DNA of 64,000 bases from Polyangium mundeleinium (lineage in GTDB: Bacteria; Myxococcota_A; Polyangia; Polyangiales; Polyangiaceae): the NCBI RefSeq assembly GCF_028369105.1, contig NZ_JAQNDO010000001.1:1178001-1242000 (forward strand), in the 5' to 3' direction. Positions 41,139 through 50,515 of the stretch are shown one piece after another; within the stretch, counting starts at the first letter, position 1; the number at the start of each line of letters is the position of its first letter. The notes below the pieces were generated by a model. The model did no database searches, was not told the DNA's origin, and was given only the letters and a program-made list of their open reading frames with translations. The position numbers were made by a program, and so were the translations under genes.

Positions 41139-41161
41139 GGTCACCTCTGCGTGGATATCGA

Positions 41162-42448
41162 TCACTCGGGAAGGCGCATCGAGAGAAGCGCATCGATCGT
41201 ATTGCGGGACAGGGCGCCGGGAAGCAACGGGAGCATCCCGGCGGCGGCAGCGGGGATCTTCTCGGGGTGGATGACCGCGACCTGGATCTCCCTCTGCTTC
41301 TCGTCGAGGAGAATCATGAAATACCGATCGCCGATGGGGCGGCGCCACACGGGGCACCCCTCCGCGTCGCCGCCGGCTTCGATCTCGGGGCCGCTCGTGT
41401 AGGCCTTTTTCGCGCAGGCGTCGACGACCTCGACGTCATCGACGAAGGCGTCGCGGTCGCAGCCCTCCCCGCAGACATTGCCGCCGACGTGACCGGCTTG
41501 GTACGAGCGGACGCCGGTGCTCATGAACTCGCGGTTGCTGTATTGATTGTTGTCGAGCACCACCTCGAAGACGTTGATCTCACCGCAGCCGTCGCCGACC
41601 GAGCCCGTCTTCGAGTAGCAATTGCAGAGCCCGTTCCACTTGCGGCCGCCGTCGCGAATCAGCTCGGACGCGACGAACGCCACCCACGGGCCCGCGTGGC
41701 CTTGCCCGCCGCCGTCGCACTTGCTCACGCCTGCGTCATCGAACGTCATCGACGCAAGGAACACGATGAGCTTCGAGCCCGACCAGCCGAGGTGGTTGAT
41801 GCCCGGATCGTTCGGGCAATAATAATCTTTCCCGTCTCCGCACGCGAATGACGCTTCTTGCATGAAATAGTTCACGCAATCCTTCTTCGTGAGGTCGCCC
41901 GTGAAGTCGGAGGACGTCATCTGCCCTTCGGTGACGACGAGGTTCGAGCCGTGACCGCTCTGCGCGTCCCAGGAGGAAATCATCGACCAGGAAGACGCGT
42001 CGGCGCCGGGCTGATAGACAGCGAGCTGCTTCAGGCGGATGGCCTTCATGATGAGGGTCATCTCCTCGTCGAAGGGCGCGAGCGTGGTGCTCGTCGTGTG
42101 CTGCTCCTTCATACAGCAATGCCCGCCCCAGGTATCCGTGCCGTCCTTGTAGGTACAGGCCGGATCGCCCGAATCGCGATCGATTCGACGCGGCCACCAC
42201 CCGGGCGCGCCGACATTGGTGAAGGTCATGGTCCCACCCCGCGTGGGCGTGCTCGGCTCCGTGGGGTGCATACCCAGGCCTCCGCCGACGCCGGTGTCTG
42301 CGCTCGACATCGAACTCGATGTCGACCCGCTCGCCCCGGCGCCCCCGTCGCCTCCTGTGCCACCCGTTCCCTCCTCGCGCGCGCTTCCGCAGGCGCAGGC
42401 GAGGATTGCGAGAGCAGCGTGAACGAATTGCCTAGAGAGCTTCCTCAT
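41162..42448 (-). CDS. TOS1-like (DUF2403/DUF2401) putative glucanase lipoprotein
   Basis: The 428-residue protein has a signal (RKLSRQFVHAALAILACACG) with two possible lipobox Cys and a Gly/Thr/Ser linker. A DUF2403-like part (about 70-150) includes TMTFTNVGAPGWWPR and LAPFDEEMTLIMKAIRLKQL followed by AVYQPG, close to the LAPLNEEVSVHF..LKQFAVYYP pattern of fungal TOS1. The DUF2401-like part (about 165-400) has GHAGPWVAFVASELI, the Cys-rich NGLCNCYSKT and the GCGEINVFEVVLDNN strand that resembles the catalytic GELDIFE-type motif of beta-glucanases. Fungal TOS1 proteins act on wall beta-glucan. Finding one here next to a GH128 enzyme suggests fungal wall attack. Assignment is from motif memory. 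Confidence 0.78.
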   Translation of the reverse strand: MRKLSRQFVHAALAILACACGSAREEGTGGTGGDGGAGASGSTSSSMSSADTGVGGGLGMHPTEPSTPTRGGTMTFTNVGAPGWWPRRIDRDSGDPACTYKDGTDTWGGHCCMKEQHTTSTTLAPFDEEMTLIMKAIRLKQLAVYQPGADASSWSMISSWDAQSGHGSNLVVTEGQMTSSDFTGDLTKKDCVNYFMQEASFACGDGKDYYCPNDPGINHLGWSGSKLIVFLASMTFDDAGVSKCDGGGQGHAGPWVAFVASELIRDGGRKWNGLCNCYSKTGSVGDGCGEINVFEVVLDNNQYSNREFMSTGVRSYQAGHVGGNVCGEGCDRDAFVDDVEVVDACAKKAYTSGPEIEAGGDAEGCPVWRRPIGDRYFMILLDEKQREIQVAVIHPEKIPAAAAGMLPLLPGALSRNTIDALLSMRLPE

Positions 42449-42513
42449 GCGTTCTCCTCCTTGCGTCCCTCGTGCATTCCCTGCGCCTTGCGGTCCTCTT
42501 TTCGTTCGAGGGC

Positions 42514-43824
42514 TCAGAGATCCTCGATCACGATGAATGCGCGCTGGCCCTCGCCCAGGTGCCCGCTGATCCGGTACGTCGACCGGGCCTCGTCGATCGT
42601 GATGAGCTTTTCACCCGTGGCGCGAGGGAGCCACTCATCGCCGTCCCACTCGTAAAAGAGCTCGCCCAGGAGCTCGGTGGCGCCGTTCGGCTCGTCCTTC
42701 CGGTACACCTTGATGCGATAGAGGTTCTCCTTGGGGATCGCGTCGATGAGGCCAGCAAGGTATTCGTCGCGCTTCTTCTCGCGGAGCTCCGGCCAGGTGA
42801 AGCCCTCGGCGTGGCCGACGTTGTAACCGTCGGGGCTGCAGCCCCAGATGAAGGGTTTGTCGAAATTACCGGGCAAGGTGTCGTCCCACTTGGCGACGTC
42901 GATCATGCGTTTGCCCTTGTGGCCCCAGTACAGGTGACCGGGCGAGCTGATGCTCGCATATCCCGGCATGAGGGTCTCGGCCATGTAATAGGACTCGTCG
43001 CCGGGGAACTGGGTGCGCGTCACCGGCACCGGCTGCTTCGCCTTGTTGATGACGACGCAGCGGAGCTCGTCGTCCCACCCCCGTCGTCCGAGCGGTACGC
43101 CCTTCGGGACGTAGACCTTGCCGTCGGTGTCGACGAGGAAGCCGAAGCCGATTTCCTGGTTGATCTCCCTCGGATTCCATCCACCGCGGTGGCGCGGCCA
43201 CTCGGTGTCGGGCGGCGAGAAGAAGAGCAGGTTGACGTCGCCGCCGTTCTTGACGAACCGCCAGGTGGGCCGGAAAGCGCCGAAAATGTCGCCGAGGTCG
43301 TCGTCGTATTCGGTGAAGTACCCGTATTCGTATCCAGGAATGACGTGGTAAAGGACGGGAAGCGCGCCGAGCTTTTTCACCTCGGCCTCGACATCCATGC
43401 CCGTCGCCCACCCCTTGTTTTTCTCGCCAGGCGTATAGGCGACGTCGTCCATGACGCCGGGGATGTACGGGATCTCGAAATGGCTGTCGGCCACGTAGAA
43501 CGTCTCGTGCTCCTCGATAGGAAAGTTCTTCTTCCCCTGGATGTGGGAGAGGACGTATTCGCACGGCGTGGCGGTGACGACCTTGTATGTCTCGCCGTCG
43601 AGCTCGGTCGTCCCGATCAAGCGGACCTCGAACTCGCCGTTGTCGCAAGTGGCACCCTCGACAACGGGCGGCGGCGGTTCGTTGCCGCCGTTTGACGGAG
43701 GCGGGGTCGTCGACCCCGAGGAGGTGCCCGGGCCCTCGCTGCTGGAGCAGCCTGTGAGCACGACGAGGAGCGCGAGCGCTCCGGCACGAGCGTGGTCGAA
43801 CGGATACGTCGGTGGTCGCGTCAT
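42514..43824 (-). CDS. Uncharacterised lipoprotein, first gene of glucanase operon
   Basis: The start is placed at ATG 43824, giving a lipoprotein signal (PFDHARAGALALLVVLTGC) and a Ser/Pro linker; the ORF from 43986 has a lead without signal sense. The mature ~410 residues are rich in aromatic residues and Pro, with segments such as GKKNFPIEEHETFYVADSHF, LPVLYHVIPGYEYGYFTEYD, HLYWGHKGKRMIDVAKWDD and a C-terminal beta strand YRISGHLGEGQRAFIVIEDL. No family is recognised; it may be a binding or enzyme partner of the glucanases 65 bp downstream. It is exported and probably on the outer membrane. Confidence 0.75.
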   Translation of the reverse strand: MTRPPTYPFDHARAGALALLVVLTGCSSSEGPGTSSGSTTPPPSNGGNEPPPPVVEGATCDNGEFEVRLIGTTELDGETYKVVTATPCEYVLSHIQGKKNFPIEEHETFYVADSHFEIPYIPGVMDDVAYTPGEKNKGWATGMDVEAEVKKLGALPVLYHVIPGYEYGYFTEYDDDLGDIFGAFRPTWRFVKNGGDVNLLFFSPPDTEWPRHRGGWNPREINQEIGFGFLVDTDGKVYVPKGVPLGRRGWDDELRCVVINKAKQPVPVTRTQFPGDESYYMAETLMPGYASISSPGHLYWGHKGKRMIDVAKWDDTLPGNFDKPFIWGCSPDGYNVGHAEGFTWPELREKKRDEYLAGLIDAIPKENLYRIKVYRKDEPNGATELLGELFYEWDGDEWLPRATGEKLITIDEARSTYRISGHLGEGQRAFIVIEDL

Positions 43825-44244
43825 CCTGTGGGGTTCTTTCTGGGAGGGTTCCTTCCGGACGAGCGTTGGTCCGCGAAGGAAAGCGACAGAGCGTAGCGGA
43901 CAGGCGGGCACGACCAGTGGGCCCAAATGGATTCGCGAAGTCAAGGGCTCGCCAACATTCGGGCGTCCGAGCGTGCATCGCCTCATCGCCTACGCGCGCT
44001 CGACGAACGCGCTGTCCACGTAGGCCGGTCGACGAATACCCCAGTCGGCACTGCGATTTTGCAATGGCGCCGAAATACCCGCGCGCGATGATCGCGGAGA
44101 TGCCGCGGCTCGTCGAGCCGGTGGGCAGAGCATTCTGTCGCACGGGGAGGCGCGTACGCGAAGGGGCAGCGGGAGGTGCCCGTGGCGCCGGAACTGGAGA
44201 TGTTGGTGGAAGGAGGAGGCTGGTGAGGGAGGATACCCTCGCTA
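43825..44244. other. Gene-free stretch upstream of glucanase operon
   Basis: These 420 bp contain no ORF with coding character. They should include the promoter of the leftward operon that starts at 43824. No clear promoter boxes, repeats or hairpins were seen. Confidence 0.5.
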
Positions 44245-44496
44245 TCAGGCCTGCGCCGCCTCGACCGCCTCGGCGAGCACGTCCTCGTGGACGACGCTCA
44301 TCATCTGCCGTGCGATGTCGTTGACGACGCGCTGCACGCGCTCAGCGATCGCCTTCGGCGCCGCTGCCAGGGCTGCGTTCAGCTCGGTCAGGCCCGCGTC
44401 GAGCAAAAGTGCGGCTTCCTCCTGCGACGTCGCCTCCTTCAAAAGCTTCGCGGCTTTGCTGGCTCGGGCGAGGTGAAGGGAGGCCTTGGTGCTCAT
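44245..44496 (-). CDS. Small helical protein, function unknown
   Basis: The gene encodes 83 residues, predicted almost wholly alpha-helical and Ala-rich (SLHLARASKAAKLLKEATSQ, EEAALLLDAGLTELNAALAA, a VVNDIARQMMSVVHEDVLAE end). There is no signal or span. The amphipathic pattern and mixed Lys/Glu content look like a real coiled or bundle protein and not a shadow frame, but no Shine-Dalgarno is visible and no family is recognised. It is isolated, with gene-free stretches of over 300 bp on both sides. Confidence 0.5.
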   Translation of the reverse strand: MSTKASLHLARASKAAKLLKEATSQEEAALLLDAGLTELNAALAAAPKAIAERVQRVVNDIARQMMSVVHEDVLAEAVEAAQA

Positions 44497-44817
44497 TCAG
44501 GCTGAGCAACATGTGACCGGAACCGGCCGTGTCAAGGCCCGGCGCGCGACGCTCGTGATCCGTGGGACGCGTCGGATCGCGATCCTCGAGGGGGTCCCGA
44601 GAATCGTCAAGGAAATCAGCGCGGTGACGGCCACGAAACAGGCGGAGCCGAAGAGCGCCGCCGTTCGCAGAGCCGTCGAGATCGTCCCCTGGTGGGACGC
44701 GCCCTGGAGCCCCTATCGTCAAGGCGCGGTTGGTACGTGCGCGGAAGGGAAGGGGAGGAGCGGATCAAGCAGGCTCGTCAGCGCCGGCGATATGTGCCGG
44801 TGACAGCACAGCGGGCG
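44497..44817. other. Gene-free stretch
   Basis: These 321 bp between the small helical gene and the end of the traA-like gene show no convincing coding frame, repeat or hairpin. This is where traB would be expected by comparison with Myxococcus; it is absent. Confidence 0.45.
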
Positions 44818-46125
44818 TCAACGTCGCGAGGAGCTGGATGCGCGCCGTCGCGACCGGGCATACGCCATCGCCGCGCTGACGAGACACAGAATGCCCGCGA
44901 TTCCGGCGTGCGACGAACTCGACGCGGCCCGATAGCCACAAGAGACATCCGTGCCGCCGCTGCCTCCGCCGCCGCTGCCTCCGCCGCCGTTGCCGCCGCC
45001 GCCGTTGCCGCCGCCGCCTCCGCCTCCGCTGCCGCCAGCTCCACCAGAGCCCGCGGGCGAAGACGATTCCTCGCAGGTCCTCGTGGTCGGATCGCAGGTG
45101 GCGCCGCCCTGGCAATCGGCGTCCGTGCGGCAAGCGGCGCACTGGGCATCGCCGTTCAGGTTCACACAGAACGGGGTGTCGGCGCCGCAAGGCGAGCAGC
45201 TCGACCCGCAGTGCTTGTCCGTGTCGCAAGGTGCGCAGAGCGCCGCTTCATTGCAGAAGTGCCCGGCGTCGCAGCCGTTGTCGCCGGCCTGGTTGACGAA
45301 CTGCCGCTCGCATTGCTTGCAGAGGCCGAGATCCGGGAACGAGGGGTTGCCGTTCACCGTCTGGAAAAACGAGGTCGACGGGAAAAGCGTGAATCCCGCG
45401 TCGTTGAGCTTGACGATGGGCAGCGTGTTGGCCGGTCGCGCGAAGTCCTCGAAGTCCCCTACGAAGTACGAGAGCTCGAGCGCGGCGTGCTCGGCGATCT
45501 GGGTGTAGAGGATCTCGATCGGGTAGAGCCCCGGGGTCGAGAAGGTGACTTGGTTCGTCACGCGCCACGTTGAAATGCCGATCTCGGCAGGGCGGACGAC
45601 GACGGGATACGCGGTGAACTCCTTGTCGTACACCGTGAGGCTGACCGTGTCGTCCGTGTAGAGCCCGAAGTGGATGGGTTTGTTCGCGAGGTCGGCCGTG
45701 ACGTTGAAGAAGCCGCGCATGCGCGAGGCGAAGGCCGTCGTCGTGTCGTTGACGAAGAAATCGCATCCGCCCGTCTTGCAACCCTCCTGCAGCGCGGCGT
45801 CGATGAAATCGCCGTGGCTCAGCTGGACGCCGGACGCGTTGTTGTTGGACAGATCGAGGGGCGTGCGGATCACCTGCTCGACGCGATCGGCCGCGTGCGC
45901 CTCGATGAACGTGTTGATCGACTCCGTGTAGGTGCCGGGATTGGGGAGGTTGAAGTCCGTCGACGGGTTCGTCGCTATCGCCGACGCGGCGCAGAGGCCC
46001 GTGCCTGGGCCGGCGAGGGCATCCGCGACGCCCTCCGGCACGGTGACGGGCTCAGCGCGTGCCGTCGCCGGAGCAAGAGCGAGGCCGAGCAAGGAACCCA
46101 CAAGTATCTGTTCTGCCTTCATCAT
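44818..46125 (-). CDS. traA: TraA-family outer-membrane exchange protein with MYXO-CTERM
   Basis: The start is placed at ATG 46125 (MMKAEQILVGSLLGLALAPA, signal ending ATARA); ATG 46122 or 46149 are alternatives. The 435-residue protein follows the TraA plan: GTGLCAASAIATNPSTDFNL near the mature N-terminus, DLSNNNASGVQLSHGDFIDA, a PA14-like beta domain (about 100-220; FASRMRGFFNVTADL, YTDDTVSLTVYDKE, LYPIEILYTQIAEHAALELS), then Cys-rich repeats (about 260-355, CKQCERQFVNQAGDNGCDAG, NEAALCAPCD). A long Gly linker and MYXO-CTERM (SCG, hydrophobic helix, RRR) close it. In Myxococcus xanthus TraA with TraB fuses outer membranes of kin, with specificity set by the PA14-like domain. Assignment is by remembered pattern; no traB lies next to it. 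Confidence 0.8.
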   Translation of the reverse strand: MMKAEQILVGSLLGLALAPATARAEPVTVPEGVADALAGPGTGLCAASAIATNPSTDFNLPNPGTYTESINTFIEAHAADRVEQVIRTPLDLSNNNASGVQLSHGDFIDAALQEGCKTGGCDFFVNDTTTAFASRMRGFFNVTADLANKPIHFGLYTDDTVSLTVYDKEFTAYPVVVRPAEIGISTWRVTNQVTFSTPGLYPIEILYTQIAEHAALELSYFVGDFEDFARPANTLPIVKLNDAGFTLFPSTSFFQTVNGNPSFPDLGLCKQCERQFVNQAGDNGCDAGHFCNEAALCAPCDTDKHCGSSCSPCGADTPFCVNLNGDAQCAACRTDADCQGGATCDPTTRTCEESSSPAGSGGAGGSGGGGGGGNGGGGNGGGGSGGGGSGGTDVSCGYRAASSSSHAGIAGILCLVSAAMAYARSRRRASSSSRR

Positions 46126-46333
46126 ACCACCATTAAGGATGTGCCGCACTGCGCGTGCACGGTTGGGACCCTAACATGGTGGGAGTGATCAGGGCAAGAA
46201 TCGAGCAGCCTGGGCGTGGCGCCGCAGCACGATTCTCGCGCACGCAGGCAATGCAGAAACGGAGAGGCCTCGAGATTCACTTTCCTTCTGCAGGATCGCG
46301 CGAATGTCCATGAGACTGCGCCCGTGCACGAAG

Positions 46334-47253
46334 CTACCCGGCGATGGTCGGCAGCGCCTCGCGCATGGCCTCCAGGAACACGCGCAGCCGGGCCGGGTAG
46401 AAGCGCGCATACGGATAGACCAGATGGACAGGCAGCCGCGGTGCTTCCCACCCTGGCGCCAGATGCCGAATCCGCCCCTGCTCCAGATCGTCGGTCACCA
46501 TCCACGCGGAGACGATTCCGACTCCCAGGCCCGAGAGAATCGCGTTGCGCAGCGCATACAGGCTATCGGTGCTCAGCCGGGGTCGGATCGCGAAGCGGCG
46601 GGTGACGCCGTCGGCCTTTCGCACGAGCGCCACTTCGTTGCGATAAAAGGTCTGCAGCGCGAGCCAAGGCAGCGCCGCGAGATCGTCTGGCTCCCGCGGA
46701 AACGGCCGCTCGCCGAACAATTTCGGGGAGGCCACCACGATGCGCGGCACCTCGGCCAATCGAAGGGCGATCACGGCGGGATCGTCCACCGCGCCGACCT
46801 GCACGGCGCAATCGATGCCCTCAGCAATGAAATCGGGACGCCGATCATGCAACAACCATTCGACAGTGACTGAGGATACCGACGCAGGTACGCCATCAAG
46901 GGGGCCATCAGTTGGTCCTGCCCGAACGCGTGTGGAACCAGGACCCGTAGATGGCCTTCCGGCGCGTCCTTGGCCCCGCGTAAGTCGGCGGTCATCGCCT
47001 GCCAGCTCTCCAGAAGCGTCTTCGCATGTGCGAAGCAACGCGCGCCATCGTCGGTGAGCTTCATCGCGTGGGTCGAGCGCTGCAGCAGCTCGAGGCCCAG
47101 CGAGCGTTCGAGCGCCTGCAAGCGCCGGCTCACGGTGGGCTGGCTGGTCCCCAGCTGCGCGGCCGCGGCCGAAAGGCTGCCGGCTTCGACGATGCGCACG
47201 AAGGTCTGCATCAGTCCGATGCGGTCCATGCCGCTCATGTCTGGGTTGGTCAT
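46334..47253 (-). pseudogene. LysR-family regulator, one-base frameshift
   Basis: The N-terminal frame (from ATG 47253; MDRIGLMQTFVRIVEAGSLS, SQPTVSRRLQALERSLGLEL) is a classic LysR winged helix. It runs to LMAYLRRYPQ and then loses sense near 46875. The effector-binding domain continues in the next frame as VTVEWLLHDRRPDFIAEGID through LPVHLVYPYARFYPARLRVF. Adding one G between CAG and TCA restores PQVTVEW and gives 920 + 1 = 921 nt, 306 residues. The whole would be a full-length LTTR. It is divergent from the MFS gene, the usual LysR/target arrangement. This is either a true loss of function or a sequence error. Confidence 0.87.
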
Positions 47254-47348
47254 GCGCCCAGCGTATATCAAGTCTGCGCGGGAGGCAGCTACCACGTCTT
47301 CAGAACGGCTTGTACGATGGCACTACGTCAACCGAAGAGGCGTCCCCC
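47254..47348. promoter_or_regulatory. LysR / MFS divergent regulatory region
   Basis: The 95 bp between the divergent starts would hold the LysR-binding sites (T-N11-A type) and both promoters. GAGG lies 8 nt before ATG 47349. No single operator could be picked with confidence. Confidence 0.4.
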
Positions 47349-48563
47349 ATGGCATCTATTCATGTAGCGCATGTTGCCGTCCCCACTCAGGCTGGGCTCT
47401 CACGCTCGCTCGTGCTTCTGCTGGCCACCGGCGCCGGGCTGAGCGTCGCGTCGCTCTACTACAGTCAGCCGATGCTGGGGGTGCTGGGCTCGGACCTCCA
47501 AGCCGGCGACCGGCTGGTGGGCCTGGTGCCCACGATGACGCAATTGGGGTATGCCCTCGGGATCCTGCTGCTCGCCCCCTTGGGGGATCGTTATGATCGG
47601 CGCAGCATCATTCTGGTCAAGGCCGCGCTGCTTTCGTTGGCGCTGTTGCTGGGCGGCTTTGCCCCGGGGATTGCCTCGCTCCTCGGGGCAAACCTGGCCG
47701 TCGGGCTGACGGCGACGCTGGCGCAGGACATCGTGCCGGCCGCCGCGACCCTGGCGCCGGAATCGCGGCGCGGCAAGGTCGTGGGGACGGTCATGACCGG
47801 CCTGCTTTTGGGCATCCTGCTGTCGCGTGTGGTCAGCGGCTTCGTGGCCGAGCAGTTTGGCTGGCGCGCCGTGTATCTCGCCGCCGCGGCGTCCATTGCT
47901 ATGATCGGTGTGGTTGCCTGGGGCGGCCTGCCGCGCTTTCAGCCCACGACCCAGCTCGGCTACCGCGCCTTGATGGGTTCGCTCGTTGCGTTATGGCGCC
48001 GTTACGGGGCGTTGCGCCAGGCGACGCTCTCGCAGGGATTGCTGTCGATCGGTTTTGGTGCCTTCTGGTCGACGCTCGCGGTCATGTTGCACGGTAGCTT
48101 CCACCTGGGCAGCGCCGCTGCCGGCGCTTTCGGGCTAGCCGGCGCGGCTGGCGCGCTGGGCGCACCCCTGGCCGGGCGTTTGGCCGATCGACGTGGGCCG
48201 GAGTTCGTCGCGCGCCTCGGCGCAGGACTGACCGCAGTATCGTTCGCGACCCTGGGGCTTTCCCCCCTGCTGCCGACGACGGCGCAACTGGGCCTGATCG
48301 TCGTCGCCGCGATCGGTTTCGACTTCGGCGTCCAGGGCACGCTGGTCGCGCACCAAACGCTGGTCTATGGCATCGAGCCCGGCGCGCGCAGCCGCCTGAA
48401 CGCGCTCCTGTTCACCGGGATGTTCATTGGTATGGCCGCGGGCGCCGCGCTAGGTAGTTTGGCACTGGCGCAATGGGGCTGGCTCGGCGTCGTTGCCCTG
48501 GCGACGACCGCCTCCGCCGCCGCCCTGGCCGTGCGGATGGTACGTCGAACGGAGTCGGCGTGA
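47349..48563 (+). CDS. MFS efflux transporter
   Basis: The start is placed at ATG 47349 with GAGG upstream; the ORF from 47310 adds 13 residues. The 404-residue protein has about 12 transmembrane helices. The first is SLVLLLATGAGLSVASLYYS, followed by the MFS loop motif LGYALGILLLAPLGDRYDRR between helices 2 and 3 and a duplicated GAPLAGRLADRRG-type loop in the second half. The YYSQPMLG motif after helix 1 is typical of the AraJ/YnfM-type (DHA1) proton-driven exporters of drugs or sugars. It is paired with a divergent LysR regulator. Codon use is a little less GC-biased than its neighbours and the pair resembles proteobacterial LysR-MFS modules, which suggests transfer. Confidence 0.9.
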   Translation: MASIHVAHVAVPTQAGLSRSLVLLLATGAGLSVASLYYSQPMLGVLGSDLQAGDRLVGLVPTMTQLGYALGILLLAPLGDRYDRRSIILVKAALLSLALLLGGFAPGIASLLGANLAVGLTATLAQDIVPAAATLAPESRRGKVVGTVMTGLLLGILLSRVVSGFVAEQFGWRAVYLAAAASIAMIGVVAWGGLPRFQPTTQLGYRALMGSLVALWRRYGALRQATLSQGLLSIGFGAFWSTLAVMLHGSFHLGSAAAGAFGLAGAAGALGAPLAGRLADRRGPEFVARLGAGLTAVSFATLGLSPLLPTTAQLGLIVVAAIGFDFGVQGTLVAHQTLVYGIEPGARSRLNALLFTGMFIGMAAGAALGSLALAQWGWLGVVALATTASAAALAVRMVRRTESA

Positions 48564-48591
48564 GCAAAGGCTCGCCCGGCGGAGACGCGTG

Positions 48592-50515
48592 CTATTGCGG
48601 CTCCGTCCCCCACACGAGCGCGCCGTTCCGGTACAGCGTCACCTTCGCGTAATTCGCGAAGCTGGTCTTCGTCGGATCACACGAATAATCATTCGCCTCG
48701 TTGTAATTCGACCAGTTGTCCTTGTTGAAGCGGAGCTGAATCTCGCCGCTCTGCCCGCCTGCCGGGACGCTTCCCGCCGCCGCCGTGAAGCCCACCTCGG
48801 CGTACGTGTCGGCCCCCGTTCGCGCGGGGCTGACCGCCGAGAACTGCCGCGTCACGTTCGAGCTCCGACCACGGCATAGTCGCACGCCGACTGCTGCCCG
48901 TTCGCGCCGTCGCTCGTGTACCAGTACCGGATCTTGAGCTCGCTTAGCGGCACGCTGCTCGCCCCGGTGTTCACGATATTGAGATGAGGCCTGATCTGGT
49001 TGTCGCTCGCATTCGTGTCTCCGGCCCTGTACTGCACCGACAGCGAGCCGCCCCCGACGGGCGGCGGCTGGCTCGGGTCGTTCACCGTCACGGCCACCAC
49101 GCTCGACGTCGTCGACGCGCCCGCGTTATCGGTCGCCTTGGCCGTGATCGCATACGAGCCTGCCGCGACGTTGCTCCACGTATACGCGTACGGGGCGGTC
49201 GTGTCCTCTCCGAGCTTCACCGCGCCGGCGAAGAACTCCACCTTGCTCACGGTCCCGTCGCTATCGCTGGCCGAAGCCTGGATCGTGATGCTCGCGGGCG
49301 TCGTGAACGTGCCCCCGTTCGAGGGGGCCGTGACGCTCACCGAGGGCGCCGCATTCTGCGAAGGAGGCGGCGTGCTCCCGCCCACCGGGTTCGGCATCCG
49401 GTCGCCCATGAAGAGAAGCGCGAGCACGCGGAGCGAATCGTTGTAATAATTCTCGCTCTGGAAATTCTTCGTCTCGTTCCACATCGCCGTCTTGAAGGCC
49501 GCGTCGGACGATACGGCCGCCCCGCTCGCCGCCATGCCGACGAACGTCGCGTTGTGCCATTGCCCGAGGAGGCCCCCGGAGACGGTATACCCGTCCTTGA
49601 TGTTCCCGACACCCACGCCCTTCCAGAACGTGTTCAGCTTGTCGAGCTGCGCGATCGCCTGCGGCGTCCCGTACCAGACCGCGTCGACCGCGAGGCGCCA
49701 CGGCACGCGCGCCGCGTCGTATCGGTAATCGAAGCCCATCCCGGAAGCCTGCGTGCCCGCCGCGGTCGTCCAGTCGGGCAAGAGGCCGGTGGTGCCCGCG
49801 CCCGTCTTGGTATTCAGGTTCGCGATGATCTGATAACACGACGCAGCCACGCTCTCCCACCGCGCATCACCCGTGTAGGCCTTGAACGCCCTGTAATAGC
49901 CGGGCGCGAAGTAGCTCGGGTTCGTCACGGAGGAGCCGCCCCACGCGTCCCCGGGCTTGAGCACGTTCGTCCCGCTCTCGACCTCGTGCTGCAAAATGCG
50001 CCCGAGCAGCGTCGTCGCGTCGGCCCCGTACGACGCGCCCCAGGCCTTCTCTGCCACGATGAGCGCGAGCGCCATGTCCTCGTCGGAGTCGGTGGCTGCG
50101 TTCCAGCCGATGACCGAGTTGCTCGCGTTGATCTGCCAGTGCATGAGGCCATTGCCGTCGAAGTGGCTCTTCGCGTAGCCCCACAGGCCGTCGAACGTGG
50201 GTTTGTCGCCCAGGTACGCGGAGAGGAGCATGCCGTACGCGATGCCCTCCGACACGGTGTCATTCGAGTTTCGGGCCGCTGCACGCGCAGGAAGCCGCCC
50301 GCCCCCGAGGCCGTCACGTACTTCGTCTTCCACGTGCTGTAGGCGCTGTTGATCGCGCTGTCCGCATCGGCTTGGCTCGGCGCCATGAGCAGGCTCTCGG
50401 CCTCCCACACGTCCTCGTCGAGCTCGGGTGCATCCATATCGCCGCAGCCGATCGCCAGGGTCGCCGCGAGAAGGCTGTACGTTGCGAGGTGGGAGAAGGC
50501 GCGATTCGTCTTCAT
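48592..50515 (-). pseudogene. GH8 glucanase with Ig-like and CBM3 domains, two frameshifts
   Basis: It begins at ATG 50515 (AGGAG 5 nt upstream) with a lipoprotein signal (SLLAATLAIGC). The GH8 domain (about 50-430 of the restored protein) has EGIAYGMLLSAY with the catalytic Glu, SDEDMALALIVAEKAWG and YRYDAARVPWRLAVDA. A bacterial Ig-like domain (about 445-540) and a CBM3 (about 555-641; LKIRYWYTSDG, GEIQLRFNKDNWSNYNEAND) follow. Frame breaks occur at about 50270 (RPE to NSNDT; an A run of 3 needs 4) and about 48866 (VVG to SNVTRQF). Restoring both gives 1924 + 2 = 1926 nt and 641 residues. GH8 enzymes cleave beta-1,4-glucans and related polymers. It is broken as written, or the sequence has errors. 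Confidence 0.88.

Noticed and set aside
46334-47038. Separate gene starting at 47038
   Set aside because: Its first part is the winged-helix gene read out of frame; only the portion from about 46880 is meaningful, as the frameshifted C-terminal half of the LysR protein.
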